Origin: an uncultured Desulfobulbaceae bacterium
GTDB lineage: Bacteria > Desulfobacterota > Desulfobulbia > Desulfobulbales > Desulfocapsaceae
Assembly (NCBI GenBank): GCA_937910875.1
Contig: CALENA010000042.1
Location: forward strand, 1 to 35,156
Reading direction: 5' to 3'
DNA length: 35,156 nt
The notes below the pieces were generated by a model. It was not told the origin of the DNA and made no database searches. It was given only the letters and a program-made list of their open reading frames with translations. Positions 1 to 8,833 of the stretch are shown here, piece by piece. The position numbers were made by a program, and so were the translations under genes. Positions within the stretch are counted from its first letter, which is position 1. Each line of letters starts with the position of its first letter.

Positions 1-2
1 CG

Positions 3-635
3 CTGGCCGAGACCCGGGACAATGAGACCGGCAACCACATCCGCCGCACCCAGCATTACGTCCGGCTGATGGCCGAGCACCTGCAGCTGGGCGTCTATCA
101 CGACCTGCTGACCCCGGAGAACGTCCATCTTCTGCACGCCTCAGCCCCCCTGCATGACATCGGTAAGATCGGCATTCCCGACATAGTGCTGCTGAAACCC
201 AGCCGCCTGACCAGCGACGAGTTCAAACTCATGTGCACCCACACCACTCTGGGCCGAAATGCCATCATGGGCGCGGCCACGATGCTGGGTCACAACTCCT
301 TCCTGCGATTTGCCGGTGATATCGCTCACACTCACCATGAAAAATGGGACGGTTCAGGCTACCCCCAGGGACTCAAGGGTGAAGCAATCCCTTTGTGCGG
401 TCGGATCATGGCCGTGGCCGACATCTATGACGCCCTGATCAGCAAACGGATCTACAAACCGCCCTTCCCCCACAGCAAGGCCGTCCAGATCATCACTCAA
501 GGGGATGGCCGGACCATGCCCGATCATTTCGATCCTGTGATCCTGCAGGCCTTTGCAGATCTGCATGAACAATTCCGCGAAATTGCCCTGGCCCACATCG
601 ACGACCCGGAGGAACGCCAGACCTTGAACCAATAA
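3..635 (+). CDS. HD-GYP domain cyclic-di-GMP phosphodiesterase, 5' truncated by window edge
   Basis: The reading frame is open from base 3, so the gene begins upstream of the window; the ATG at 69 is internal. The visible 210 residues are an HD-GYP domain, a metal-dependent phosphodiesterase that hydrolyses cyclic di-GMP in the cytoplasm. The upstream in-frame stretch has the conserved ETRDNETGNH start of this domain. The HD metal site is seen as LHDIGKIGIPD, the second metal-binding stretch as HTHHEKWDGSGYPQG with the GYP motif, and then RIMAVADIYDAL. In this family the domain usually follows a receiver (REC) domain, so the missing part is probably a response regulator input, but that is inference. 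It stops at 633-635, 34 bases before the next gene, and probably shares an operon with the two sensor genes downstream. Confidence 0.9.
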   Translation: MAETRDNETGNHIRRTQHYVRLMAEHLQLGVYHDLLTPENVHLLHASAPLHDIGKIGIPDIVLLKPSRLTSDEFKLMCTHTTLGRNAIMGAATMLGHNSFLRFAGDIAHTHHEKWDGSGYPQGLKGEAIPLCGRIMAVADIYDALISKRIYKPPFPHSKAVQIITQGDGRTMPDHFDPVILQAFADLHEQFREIALAHIDDPEERQTLNQ

Positions 636-669
636 TCAACCAACAACTCCAGACAAGATCACAGCGGAT

Positions 670-3441
670 GTGCTGAACCATATTTCTTGCGAGACCATGC
701 CACCCAGAACTCAGCAAAACGTACCGCCAAGTCAGCTTTCAGAGCGACGAATATGGACGGGAACCACGAAACGATCCATCATCCTGACCGGGCTCTGCCT
801 TCTGATCGCCTTTTCCCTGACCTGGGTGGCGCTCAGCGCCATCAAGGCCAGAATTGCCTCTGATCACGAACAGACGCTCATGGCCACTGTTCAGTCCACC
901 GAGCAGGCCCTGTACGGCTGGGTCTCCAGCCGAATCAACGGGGCCCTGACCCTGGCCACCGACAGCAACTTCCAGACCCTGGTCAAGGACCTCCAGCCCC
1001 TGGCCCAGGACCCGCAGACTCTCGCGGCAAGCCCTGCCCTGAGCCAGCTGCGCCAGATTCTTACCCCCTGGCTGGAACGGCACCATGACCTGGGATTCTA
1101 CCTTCTCTCCCCGGATGGCATCCAGCTGGCAGCCTTGGACGATCAAAACCTGGGACTGCCCCAGACCACCCTTGCCCAGAGTCAGCACCTGCAATCTGTT
1201 CTCAAGGGCAACTCTGGCCTCCTCCTGCCGGATTACTTTGAAACACATCGTCCCGCGTCAGCTGAGACCAGTACCATAGAACACTCGAAAGTTGAGCTGC
1301 TGATCGGCATCCCGATCACAGACCACAGCAGAGCCACCATTGCCGCCCTGTTTATCCGTATTGACCCCTGCGAGGACTTCTGCCGCACGATCCAGTTCAC
1401 CAACACTGGACAATCCCGTGACACCTACGCCTTTGATCAATCCGGTCACCTCCTCTCGGACGTCCGTTTTATTAATGTGATCCAAAATGATGGTCGGCTT
1501 CTCCCCGGTCAATCCTCTTACTACAACCTGCATCTCACCGACCCCGGTGGAGACCTGAGCTCTGGCTTTCGCCCTGAAACCCGACCCGAACAATGGCCAC
1601 TGACCCTGGCCGTGGCCCAGGCCACAGCCGGCAAGGATGGATTTCAGGTCAGCGGCTATCGCAACTACCGTGGGGCCGAAGTCATTGGCGCCTGGCGCTG
1701 GCTTGACCATCTCAACCTCGGCCTGCTCACAGAGCTGGATGTCTCAGAGGCCTATGCCACCTATCATCTCATTTTCCGCATCGTCCTTATCCTCTGCCTG
1801 GTAACCGGCCTGCTCTTCATGGCCCTTGTGCTCGCCGCCGTCCAGAAGAGACGCTCGGTCGACCGGGTCAACACCACACTCCGGCATGAAATCAAGGAAC
1901 GCCAACAGAGTGAATACCGATTCCAGCACCTGCTGAACTCTTCTCCGGACGGACTGCTCATCATCGACCAGCAGGGAGAAATCCTTCTGGCCAACCCGGC
2001 AAGCGAGAAGATGTTTGGCTATCCGGCCACGGAACTCCTGGGTCGCTCCATTGAAATCCTGGTACCCGACCGGATCAGGGACCAGCACCCTCAATTCCGT
2101 GAACAGTACTTTGAGGCCCTGGCCGGCAACCTGACCCGCCTGGAGGTCCAGGGACAACGGCTGGACAAGTCACTCTTTCCCGTCGAAATCCATCTGAACC
2201 GCGTCCTTCTTGATCAGGAGCCTGCGGTCATCGCCGCGATCCGGGACCTCAGTGCCCGCACGGAGAGTGAGGAAAAAATCAGGCTCTTTCGTCGTCTGGC
2301 CGAAAGCTCTGGCCAGGCCATGGTCATCGCCGATCTTGACGCCATGATCCGTTACGCCAATCCCCGTCTCTATCAACTGCTGGGGATGGAATCCACAGAT
2401 GCCTTACTCGGCACCTCGGGCTTTGCCTATCTTCCCGAAAACCAGAGCGACCTGATGCAGGAGTCTATCCTGCCCCAGGTCCTGGAAGAGGGGCAATGGA
2501 CCGGCGAACTGCCGCTGCTCGCCAAAAACGGCCGGATAATCCCTGTCCTGGCAAACATCTTTTCCATCAACGATGATGCCGAACAACCGCAGTATCTGGC
2601 CAGCATCATCACCGATCTCAGCGAAATCAAGGCCACCGAACAGCTGATCATGACCAGAGAGCAACGACTGCGCAAGCATAAACTGGCCCTGCAGTTTCTG
2701 GCCCGCAGCAATTTCAATGACCTTATGGAGACGATCAGAATCATTACTGAGCAGACGGCCCTGGCCCTGGAGTGCAGCCGGGTGAGTATCTGGCTGATGC
2801 AGAAAGAAGAGAGCGAACTGGCCTGCCAGGATCTCTTTATCCAGAGGGAAAACCGCCATGTTCAGGGATTTGTGCGCTCCCGCGCTACCTATCCCATCTA
2901 TTTCAGGACCCTGGACGACAAGCGCATTATTGTCGCCCATGATACCGCCACCCATCCGGCCACCAGTGAGTTTCGAAAGACCGTACTCGAGCCTCTGGAG
3001 ATCAAAAGCATGCTGAACTCGTCCATCATTCTCCACTCAAGATTCGTCGGGGCGGTCTGCTGCCAGCAGGTTGGGGAGCAGCGCCACTGGGAGGAAGAGG
3101 AAGAGACCTTTGTCAGCTCCATTGCCGATATCATGACCCTGGCCCTTGAATCCAACGATCGACGTCTGGCCGAAAAACAGCTGAGCCGCCATCAGGAGGA
3201 TCTGGAGAGGGTGATCAATCAACGCACTGCCGATCTGCAGCAACAGATTGATGAGCGCAAAAAGATAGAACAGGACCTGCTCCATCATCTGGATGAACTG
3301 GAACGATTCACCCGCCTGGCCCAGGGCCGGGAGCAGAAGATGATCGAGCTCAAACAGGAGGTCAACCAGCTCAGTTGGGAGTTGGACCGTCCGCCCGGCT
3401 ACCCGGAGGCTGATGAGCACGGAGACAACAGCCATGACTGA
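670..3441 (+). CDS. Membrane sensor protein: extracytoplasmic domain, 2 PAS, GAF, coiled coil, no kinase domain
   Basis: A 923-residue inner-membrane sensor. Two membrane segments (about residues 36-58 and 367-391) enclose a periplasmic region of roughly 300 residues, of the size of a dCache-type ligand domain. The cytoplasmic half has PAS 1 (about 416-540, with SSPDGLLIIDQQGEILLANP), PAS 2 (about 543-660), a GAF-like domain (about 672-835) and a C-terminal coiled coil (about 836-905). No HisKA, HATPase, GGDEF, EAL or methyl-accepting signature is visible, so it is not an enzyme by itself. It may signal through its coiled coil to the hybrid kinase encoded next, which is inference. The start given is GTG at 670; an in-frame ATG at 697 is an equally good choice, and neither has a strong ribosome binding site. 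The gene overlaps the mini-ORF at 3434 by 8 bases. Confidence 0.85.
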   Translation: MLNHISCETMPPRTQQNVPPSQLSERRIWTGTTKRSIILTGLCLLIAFSLTWVALSAIKARIASDHEQTLMATVQSTEQALYGWVSSRINGALTLATDSNFQTLVKDLQPLAQDPQTLAASPALSQLRQILTPWLERHHDLGFYLLSPDGIQLAALDDQNLGLPQTTLAQSQHLQSVLKGNSGLLLPDYFETHRPASAETSTIEHSKVELLIGIPITDHSRATIAALFIRIDPCEDFCRTIQFTNTGQSRDTYAFDQSGHLLSDVRFINVIQNDGRLLPGQSSYYNLHLTDPGGDLSSGFRPETRPEQWPLTLAVAQATAGKDGFQVSGYRNYRGAEVIGAWRWLDHLNLGLLTELDVSEAYATYHLIFRIVLILCLVTGLLFMALVLAAVQKRRSVDRVNTTLRHEIKERQQSEYRFQHLLNSSPDGLLIIDQQGEILLANPASEKMFGYPATELLGRSIEILVPDRIRDQHPQFREQYFEALAGNLTRLEVQGQRLDKSLFPVEIHLNRVLLDQEPAVIAAIRDLSARTESEEKIRLFRRLAESSGQAMVIADLDAMIRYANPRLYQLLGMESTDALLGTSGFAYLPENQSDLMQESILPQVLEEGQWTGELPLLAKNGRIIPVLANIFSINDDAEQPQYLASIITDLSEIKATEQLIMTREQRLRKHKLALQFLARSNFNDLMETIRIITEQTALALECSRVSIWLMQKEESELACQDLFIQRENRHVQGFVRSRATYPIYFRTLDDKRIIVAHDTATHPATSEFRKTVLEPLEIKSMLNSSIILHSRFVGAVCCQQVGEQRHWEEEEETFVSSIADIMTLALESNDRRLAEKQLSRHQEDLERVINQRTADLQQQIDERKKIEQDLLHHLDELERFTRLAQGREQKMIELKQEVNQLSWELDRPPGYPEADEHGDNSHD

Positions 3442-3511
3442 TTTCCAGACGACAGACCCTGCCAGCCAACACCCTTTGCTGCAACCAACCAACCCGGGAT
3501 TCCAGCCATGA
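3434..3511 (+). CDS. Possible 25-residue coupling ORF between two sensor genes
   Basis: An ATG-to-TGA frame of 25 codons fills the gap between the two sensor genes exactly. Its ATG lies 5 bases before the stop of the upstream gene (ATGACTGA arrangement), and its TGA overlaps the ATG of the hybrid kinase (ATGA). A GGAG at 3421-3424 sits 9 bases before its ATG, whereas the kinase ATG at 3508 has only a weak GGGA nearby. The peptide (begins MTDFQTTDPAS, rich in Pro and Gln) resembles nothing I know. It may serve only to carry ribosomes across to the kinase start. It could also be chance, given its length. Confidence 0.35.
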   Translation: MTDFQTTDPASQHPLLQPTNPGFQP

Positions 3512-6500
3512 GCCTTGGAAAAAAGTTTATTCTCAGCCTGATCTGTATCATCATCCTGCCGACTCTGGCCCTGAATCAACTCTTTGTCCAAAAGGTCAAC
3601 GAAGAGATCGAGTCCTCCCTGTTTGCCAAACTGACTTCCATTGCCGAATTCAAGATCCAGCGGATTGAACACTATTTTGACGAACGGGAAATCGATATCC
3701 AGGAGGCCCAGCATTACAAGAATATCAAGGTCAATCTCCCTCTTCTCGACACGTTTATTGACACGCCCCATTATCCGCTCTTTCTGGCGGCAGAAAAGAG
3801 CCTGGACTCGCAACTTCAGCCCTTTCAGAAAATAAAGAATATTCTTGATCTGATGCTGGTCAACACCCGGGGGATCGTGCTTTACAGTACCAATCCAAGG
3901 CATAAGATCGAGGAACTCGGCCAGCCACTGCACGATCCCAGTGGCCAGATCATGACCAGGGGCCGGGAGGGCTTTTTTATTGCACCCATCTCTTTGGATG
4001 ATCAGTCCGGCCACGGGGTGGAAATGCTGACCGCCGGTCCGCTGCACAATGACTCCGGGGAGTTGATCGGCCTGGTGGTCATTGAGCTTGATCCGGAACA
4101 GATCTATGAAATAGCCCGGGACACCACCGGCCTGGGTGAGACCGGCGAGACCCTGATCGGCAAACGATTGGGCGACCGGGTCATGTTTTTCATCACTCAT
4201 CGCCATGCCCCCACGACAAGTCGGCCAAAAATTGGCACGTTTGACAGTCAATCCTTCCAGCCGATGCAGCTGGCGGTCCGGGGCCAGGATGGGGCCGGGC
4301 AGGCCGTTGATTATCGTGACCATGAGGTCATGGCGGTCTGGCGTCACATCCCCAGCCGGGAATGGGGGCTGGTCGCCAAGATCGATATTGATGAGGCGCT
4401 GGCCTCTGTTTACAAACTGCGCATCATGGCCTGGGCGGTGGCTTTGTCCATCCTGGGCCTGGCCGGTTTCATGGCCCTGTTTATCACCCGTCAATTCATC
4501 ACTCCTCTTGCCCGGCTGGAAGAGGGGGCCAGGCAGCTGGGGCATGGCGAACTGGGTTACCGTTTTGACCATCAGAAAAACAACGAGATCGGCCGTCTGG
4601 GTCAGGCCTTCAATGCCATGGCCGAAGACCTGGCAGATTCTTACGCCACCATGGAAGACGAAGTGGTCAAGCGAACGGCCGAGCTTGAAGTATCCAGACA
4701 GAACGCCTTGACCCTGATGCAGGAGGCCAACCAGGAGCGGCAGCGGGCCCAGGAGGCCCTCTCCCACCTGAAAGTTTCCCATCAGGAGGTCAGCCGTCTG
4801 TCTCAGGTCGTTGAGCAGGCTCCACTTTCCATCATCATCGCCGACCTGGACGGGATTATCGAATATGTGAACCCACATACCCTTGAGGTCACTGGGTACA
4901 CGCACCAGGAACTGATCGGCGCCCATACCCGAATTTTTGGCTCGGGCCAGTTGTCAGGAGAATTTTACCAAAACCTGTGGCAGACCATCCTGGCCGGCAA
5001 GGTCTGGCACGGCGAGTTCTGCAACAAAAAGAAAGGCGGCGAAATCTTCTGGGAACTGGCCTCCATCTCCCCGGTCTTTGACCAGCAGGGCCGAATCATC
5101 AACTTTTTCGCCCTCAAGGAGGATATCACCCTCCAACGGAAGGCCCAGAAGGAACTGGCAAGTATGGCCCATTTTGCCGATGACAACCCGGCACCGGTCT
5201 TCCGGATGGATGACCAGAGCCTGATCATCCTGGCCAACGAGGCTACAGAAAAGTTATTTCAGTCCGATGATCTGATCAACAAACCATTGTCGCCTCACTG
5301 TCCTTTCCTGACTCCAGCAGAACAGCGGCAGCTCATTGAGACCAACTCGGTCAGCCAGCACGAATGTCTGATCCATGACCATCATATCCTCTTCACCTTC
5401 AAGGGCAACCGGGCTGACCAGACCATCAATGCCTACGGCACCGATATCAGCACCCTGAAGCAGACCGAGCAGAACCTGCAGCAGCGGGTCAAGGATCTGG
5501 CTGAAATGCGTCACTCCATGCTCAACATGATGGAAGATCTGGAACACTCCACCCGGGCCGCCCAGGCCTCGGCCCAGGCCAAGAGTGACTTTCTGGCCAA
5601 CATGAGCCATGAGATCCGCACCCCGATGAATGCCATCCTCGGCATGACCTATCTGGCCCAGCAGACCAGGGTCTCACCCCAGCAGCAGGATTACCTGGAC
5701 AAGATCTCCGGGGCCGGCAAGGCCCTGCTGGGGATCATCAATGACATCCTTGATTTTTCCAAGATTGAGGCCGGCAAGCTGGAAATCGAGGCCGTGGATT
5801 TTGAACTCGATCGGACCCTGACCAAGGTCAATGACCTGAGCTGCCAGCTTGCAGCCGAAAAAGAAATCGAGCTGCTGATCTCCGTGGACCCGGATCTGCC
5901 CCTCTATTTCACAGGCGATCCCCTGCGCCTGGGTCAGGTCCTCACCAACCTGATGAACAATGCCATCAAGTTCACTGAAAAAGGTGAGATCACCCTCTCG
6001 GTTGACTGTCTTGAGCGGGATGACCAACTGGCCACCCTGCGCTTTGCGATCAAGGACAGCGGAATCGGCATGACCCCTGAGCAGGTGGGCCGGCTGTTCC
6101 AGGCCTTCAGCCAGGCCGACAGCTCCACCACCCGTCAATACGGCGGCACCGGTCTGGGGCTCTCCATCTGCAAGCAGCTGGTGGAACTGATGGGCGGGAA
6201 AATTTCCGTCAAGAGCCAGCCTGGCCAGGGCAGCACCTTTTTCTTTACGCTCAGCCTTGCCATTCCAGCCGGAAAAAGAGAGCAGCAGATGATCCCCAAT
6301 GATCTGGTGGGACTGCGCGCCCTGGCAGTCGACGACAACCCGACCGCCCAGGAGATCATGTACAAGGTTCTCGTCTCATTAGGCCTCAGGCCGAGCATGG
6401 CAGGGTCCGGGCCCGAGGCCCTGGAGATGATCGACCAGGCCGCAACCGAGAACGCCCCCTATGAACTGATCTTCATGGACTACCATCTGGGGCCTGAAAT

Positions 6501-7899
6501 GAACGGACTGGAGGCCTCTCGTCTGATCAGGCAAAACAACCGGCTGGAGACCATCCCCCCCATCATCATGGTCACCGGTCATGACCGGGATGAGATCCGC
6601 CGTCAGACCGGCAAGGACGAGCTGGCCGGTTTCTTAGGCAAACCCTTTACCCCCTCAACCCTGCTCAACACCATCCTGCCCCTGTTCAGCCACAACAATG
6701 GCAGTCAGATTGCCGCCCTGGCAACAGACACTCCCGGCCGCAAGCAGTTGCAGGATCTGCCTGGGGCAATGATTCTCCTGGTCGAGGACAATCAGATCAA
6801 CCAGCAGGTCGCCAGGGAATTACTGGTTCAGGCCGGGCTCACGGTCGACATCGCCAACAATGGTCTTGAGGCCGTTGCCGCGGTACAGAACAAGACATAC
6901 GATCTTATCCTGATGGACCTGCAGATGCCTGAGATGGATGGGTTTGCGGCCAGTCATGAGATTCGCGCCTTAGAGGCCGACACAGGGAGTACAACCACCC
7001 CTGTGTCACAACCAATTCCGATCATTGCCATGACCGCCCACGCCATGACCGGGGACCGGGAAAAATGTCTGGCCGCTGGAATGGACGACCACATCAGCAA
7101 GCCCATTAACCCGGAGATCATGTACACCACAATTGCCAGATGGCTCAAACAAACCAGACAGGATGCGACTGACTCTGCAGGGAACACGCCCCGACCCATG
7201 GCCCCCGCAACAGGCGAAAAACGCCAAGCAATGACCGACCGGCAGGATGCCATGTCGCTCCCTGATGAGACATTTCCGGAGCAACTGGAAGGATTTTCCC
7301 TGGAAGACGGTCTGCGCAGACTCGGCCAGAACAAAGGACTCTACCTTCAATTGCTGCGCCAGTTTTCTCAGGATCACCTCCAGACCCACCTCCGTCTGCA
7401 AGAGACCTTCAGTGACAATGACCTGGAGTCTCTTGGACAGATGGTCCACAGCCTGAAAGGGGTCAGTGGCAATCTCGGGGCCCGTAATCTCTACCAGTCC
7501 TGCATTGACCTGGAACAGGCAATCAAGGATTTCGGGACCCGGGAGACCCTCGAACACCAGCTGAACCAGGTCACTGCACATCTGACCACGGCCCTGAATT
7601 CCATTGCCGGCCTCGGGCTGGAAGGGAAACCTGGCACCGGAGCAGAAGAGGCAATTGACCGGAAAGCCCTTATTGCCCTGTTTGAGGAACTGGCTATTCT
7701 ACTGACCAGAAACAGCCCCGATGCCATAGACCATCTGACTTCAATTACAGCCAGGACCCGAGACTGTTCCTGGATGCCGGCTCTCAAAGAGCTTGATGCT
7801 CAGGTCCAGGCCTATGATTTTGACCAGGCCACAGTGACTCTCCAGCAGATCATCATCACTCTCAGCTCTGAGCTGGGTTCTGAGAGTGACCAGCCATGA
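3508..7899 (+). CDS. Hybrid sensor histidine kinase with two receivers and Hpt (BarA-like architecture)
   Basis: A 1463-residue membrane kinase that autophosphorylates and passes phosphate along an internal His-Asp-His relay. In order: N-terminal membrane segment (about 7-28), periplasmic Cache-like sensor (about 30-305), second membrane segment (about 308-328), HAMP (about 327-380), coiled coil, PAS (about 430-550), a second weaker PAS (about 553-650), HisKA with [11 protein letters not shown] (phospho-acceptor His701), HATPase with DSGIGM and GGTGLGLSI, receiver 1 (Asp991 in [13 protein letters not shown]), receiver 2 (Asp1137 in [13 protein letters not shown]) and an Hpt domain (His1314 in [13 protein letters not shown]). 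All relay residues are present. It overlaps the mini-ORF upstream by 4 bases. An output partner is not obvious; the HD-GYP protein at the window start is a candidate if it has a receiver domain (inference). Confidence 0.92.
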   Translation: MSLGKKFILSLICIIILPTLALNQLFVQKVNEEIESSLFAKLTSIAEFKIQRIEHYFDEREIDIQEAQHYKNIKVNLPLLDTFIDTPHYPLFLAAEKSLDSQLQPFQKIKNILDLMLVNTRGIVLYSTNPRHKIEELGQPLHDPSGQIMTRGREGFFIAPISLDDQSGHGVEMLTAGPLHNDSGELIGLVVIELDPEQIYEIARDTTGLGETGETLIGKRLGDRVMFFITHRHAPTTSRPKIGTFDSQSFQPMQLAVRGQDGAGQAVDYRDHEVMAVWRHIPSREWGLVAKIDIDEALASVYKLRIMAWAVALSILGLAGFMALFITRQFITPLARLEEGARQLGHGELGYRFDHQKNNEIGRLGQAFNAMAEDLADSYATMEDEVVKRTAELEVSRQNALTLMQEANQERQRAQEALSHLKVSHQEVSRLSQVVEQAPLSIIIADLDGIIEYVNPHTLEVTGYTHQELIGAHTRIFGSGQLSGEFYQNLWQTILAGKVWHGEFCNKKKGGEIFWELASISPVFDQQGRIINFFALKEDITLQRKAQKELASMAHFADDNPAPVFRMDDQSLIILANEATEKLFQSDDLINKPLSPHCPFLTPAEQRQLIETNSVSQHECLIHDHHILFTFKGNRADQTINAYGTDISTLKQTEQNLQQRVKDLAEMRHSMLNMMEDLEHSTRAAQASAQAKSDFLANMSHEIRTPMNAILGMTYLAQQTRVSPQQQDYLDKISGAGKALLGIINDILDFSKIEAGKLEIEAVDFELDRTLTKVNDLSCQLAAEKEIELLISVDPDLPLYFTGDPLRLGQVLTNLMNNAIKFTEKGEITLSVDCLERDDQLATLRFAIKDSGIGMTPEQVGRLFQAFSQADSSTTRQYGGTGLGLSICKQLVELMGGKISVKSQPGQGSTFFFTLSLAIPAGKREQQMIPNDLVGLRALAVDDNPTAQEIMYKVLVSLGLRPSMAGSGPEALEMIDQAATENAPYELIFMDYHLGPEMNGLEASRLIRQNNRLETIPPIIMVTGHDRDEIRRQTGKDELAGFLGKPFTPSTLLNTILPLFSHNNGSQIAALATDTPGRKQLQDLPGAMILLVEDNQINQQVARELLVQAGLTVDIANNGLEAVAAVQNKTYDLILMDLQMPEMDGFAASHEIRALEADTGSTTTPVSQPIPIIAMTAHAMTGDREKCLAAGMDDHISKPINPEIMYTTIARWLKQTRQDATDSAGNTPRPMAPATGEKRQAMTDRQDAMSLPDETFPEQLEGFSLEDGLRRLGQNKGLYLQLLRQFSQDHLQTHLRLQETFSDNDLESLGQMVHSLKGVSGNLGARNLYQSCIDLEQAIKDFGTRETLEHQLNQVTAHLTTALNSIAGLGLEGKPGTGAEEAIDRKALIALFEELAILLTRNSPDAIDHLTSITARTRDCSWMPALKELDAQVQAYDFDQATVTLQQIIITLSSELGSESDQP

Positions 7900-7941
7900 T
7901 CAACCCATAACAATCCCACTCGACGTCGTCATCACGAGAGT

Positions 7942-7979
7942 CAACTGCCCGATCCTGGATTTTGGGGTGAGGGCAGTTG
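7942..7979 (+). terminator. Possible hairpin downstream of the hybrid kinase
   Basis: CAACTGCCC (7942-7950) and GGGCAGTTG (7971-7979) form a perfect 9-bp stem with a 20-base loop, 43 bases after the kinase stop. There is no T-run after it, so intrinsic termination is uncertain; it may instead stabilise the 3' end of the mRNA. Confidence 0.35.
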
Positions 7980-8100
7980 TCATGTCGCGGCCGAGGCTTT
8001 ATTCTGACCGCCAGCGCCCCCGAAGCAGACTCTCCAGTTTCAGGTTTTTGCCGAAACTCTGATTGACAAGATTTTTCACCTTTTTTCAACGAGTAAAGTA

Positions 8101-8129
8101 TTGACAGCCCATGGAATATTGGCTAGTCT
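8101..8129 (+). promoter_or_regulatory. Weak candidate promoter for the chaperone/molybdoenzyme operon
   Basis: A perfect TTGACA (8101-8106) is followed after 17 bases by TAGTCT (8124-8129), which matches TATAAT at only three of six positions. It lies about 105 bases before the torD-like start in AT-rich DNA. The -35 is good and the -10 poor, so an activator or another sigma factor may be involved. Confidence 0.3.
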
Positions 8130-8233
8130 GTCCGACTTATAAAGTGTCTGGTATATTTTCTACTTGAAATCAAGCAAGTTGTCAGCCATGCCTTGCCTCT
8201 CGAAGCCAGCACAACCTATCACTCTGCATTCCA

Positions 8234-8833
8234 ATGACCAACCCCGACACCTCCAAGGATATCGCCTCTGTTTACCGTTTTCTGGCCCAATGCATGGAAT
8301 ATCCTGATCGGTCCTGGATGAGTAAAGATTTTTTTCAGGCCCTGGATCATCTGCTTGAGCAACTCGGTGGCCAGGATGAAAAAGAGGCCATCCACACCGC
8401 CCTGGATAATCCTGGTGATTTTGCCGATTTCATCGAAGATTTGCAGGTCGAATATACCCGCCTGTTTATCAACGGCATACCACACCTGGTCGCCCCACCC
8501 TACGGATCCGTCTATATGGACAAGTCTCTGCAGGGAAAATTTGCCGGTGACACCCTGGCCTTTTACCGGGAAAAGGGTTTTGCCATGGGCGAGAAAGCCG
8601 ACCTGCCCGACCACCTGATTCACGAGCTGGAATTTCTTTCCCTCCTCGCCTCAGAATCTGATCATGATGGTGAAGCACTCTTTCTGAAGAAATTTTTTCG
8701 CCCCTGGTTTGGTGAGTTTCACCGCCGGGTCACATTAGAAACGCATCACCCTTATTTCCGGGTGATTTCACAACTCATTGATTTTTTTACAAAGGAGGAC
8801 GATAACAATGGCTTTCAACCTAACCCGGCGTAA
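8234..8833 (+). CDS. TorD/DmsD-family molybdoenzyme maturation chaperone
   Basis: A 199-residue cytoplasmic protein of the TorD/DmsD/NarJ superfamily. Such proteins bind the Tat signal and apoprotein of a molybdopterin enzyme until cofactor is loaded, and only then allow export. The length is usual, and the N-terminal IASVYRFLAQCMEYPDRSW and the central EYTRLFINGIPHLVAPPYGS stretch (E-x-x-R-L-F followed by a P-P-Y-x-S turn) are typical of the family. It ends 26 bases inside the coding sequence of the molybdoenzyme, as expected for a dedicated chaperone that is translationally coupled to its client. The start ATG at 8234 has no strong ribosome binding site. The exact client is inferred from position. 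Confidence 0.87.
   Translation: MTNPDTSKDIASVYRFLAQCMEYPDRSWMSKDFFQALDHLLEQLGGQDEKEAIHTALDNPGDFADFIEDLQVEYTRLFINGIPHLVAPPYGSVYMDKSLQGKFAGDTLAFYREKGFAMGEKADLPDHLIHELEFLSLLASESDHDGEALFLKKFFRPWFGEFHRRVTLETHHPYFRVISQLIDFFTKEDDNNGFQPNPA
8791..8798 (+). promoter_or_regulatory. Strong ribosome binding site fixing the molybdoenzyme start
   Basis: AAAGGAGG lies 9 bases before the ATG at 8808, inside the end of the torD-like gene. It shows that the molybdoenzyme starts at 8808 with MAFNLTRRKFL, immediately giving a Tat signal, and not at the in-frame codon at 8778. Confidence 0.85.

Larger units (their letters stand above)
7900..8233. other. Intergenic region between the signalling cluster and the molybdoenzyme operon
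   Basis: No convincing coding sequence. It holds an inverted repeat at 7942-7979 and becomes AT-rich after about 8050, with a possible promoter near 8101. A second small symmetry, CTTG-AAAT-CAAG, lies near 8164-8175. Confidence 0.5.

Noticed and set aside
3037-4926. 629-codon open frame on the - strand
   Set aside because: It lies opposite the two sensor genes, whose domains are clear; the translation has no recognisable fold and simply mirrors their codon bias.
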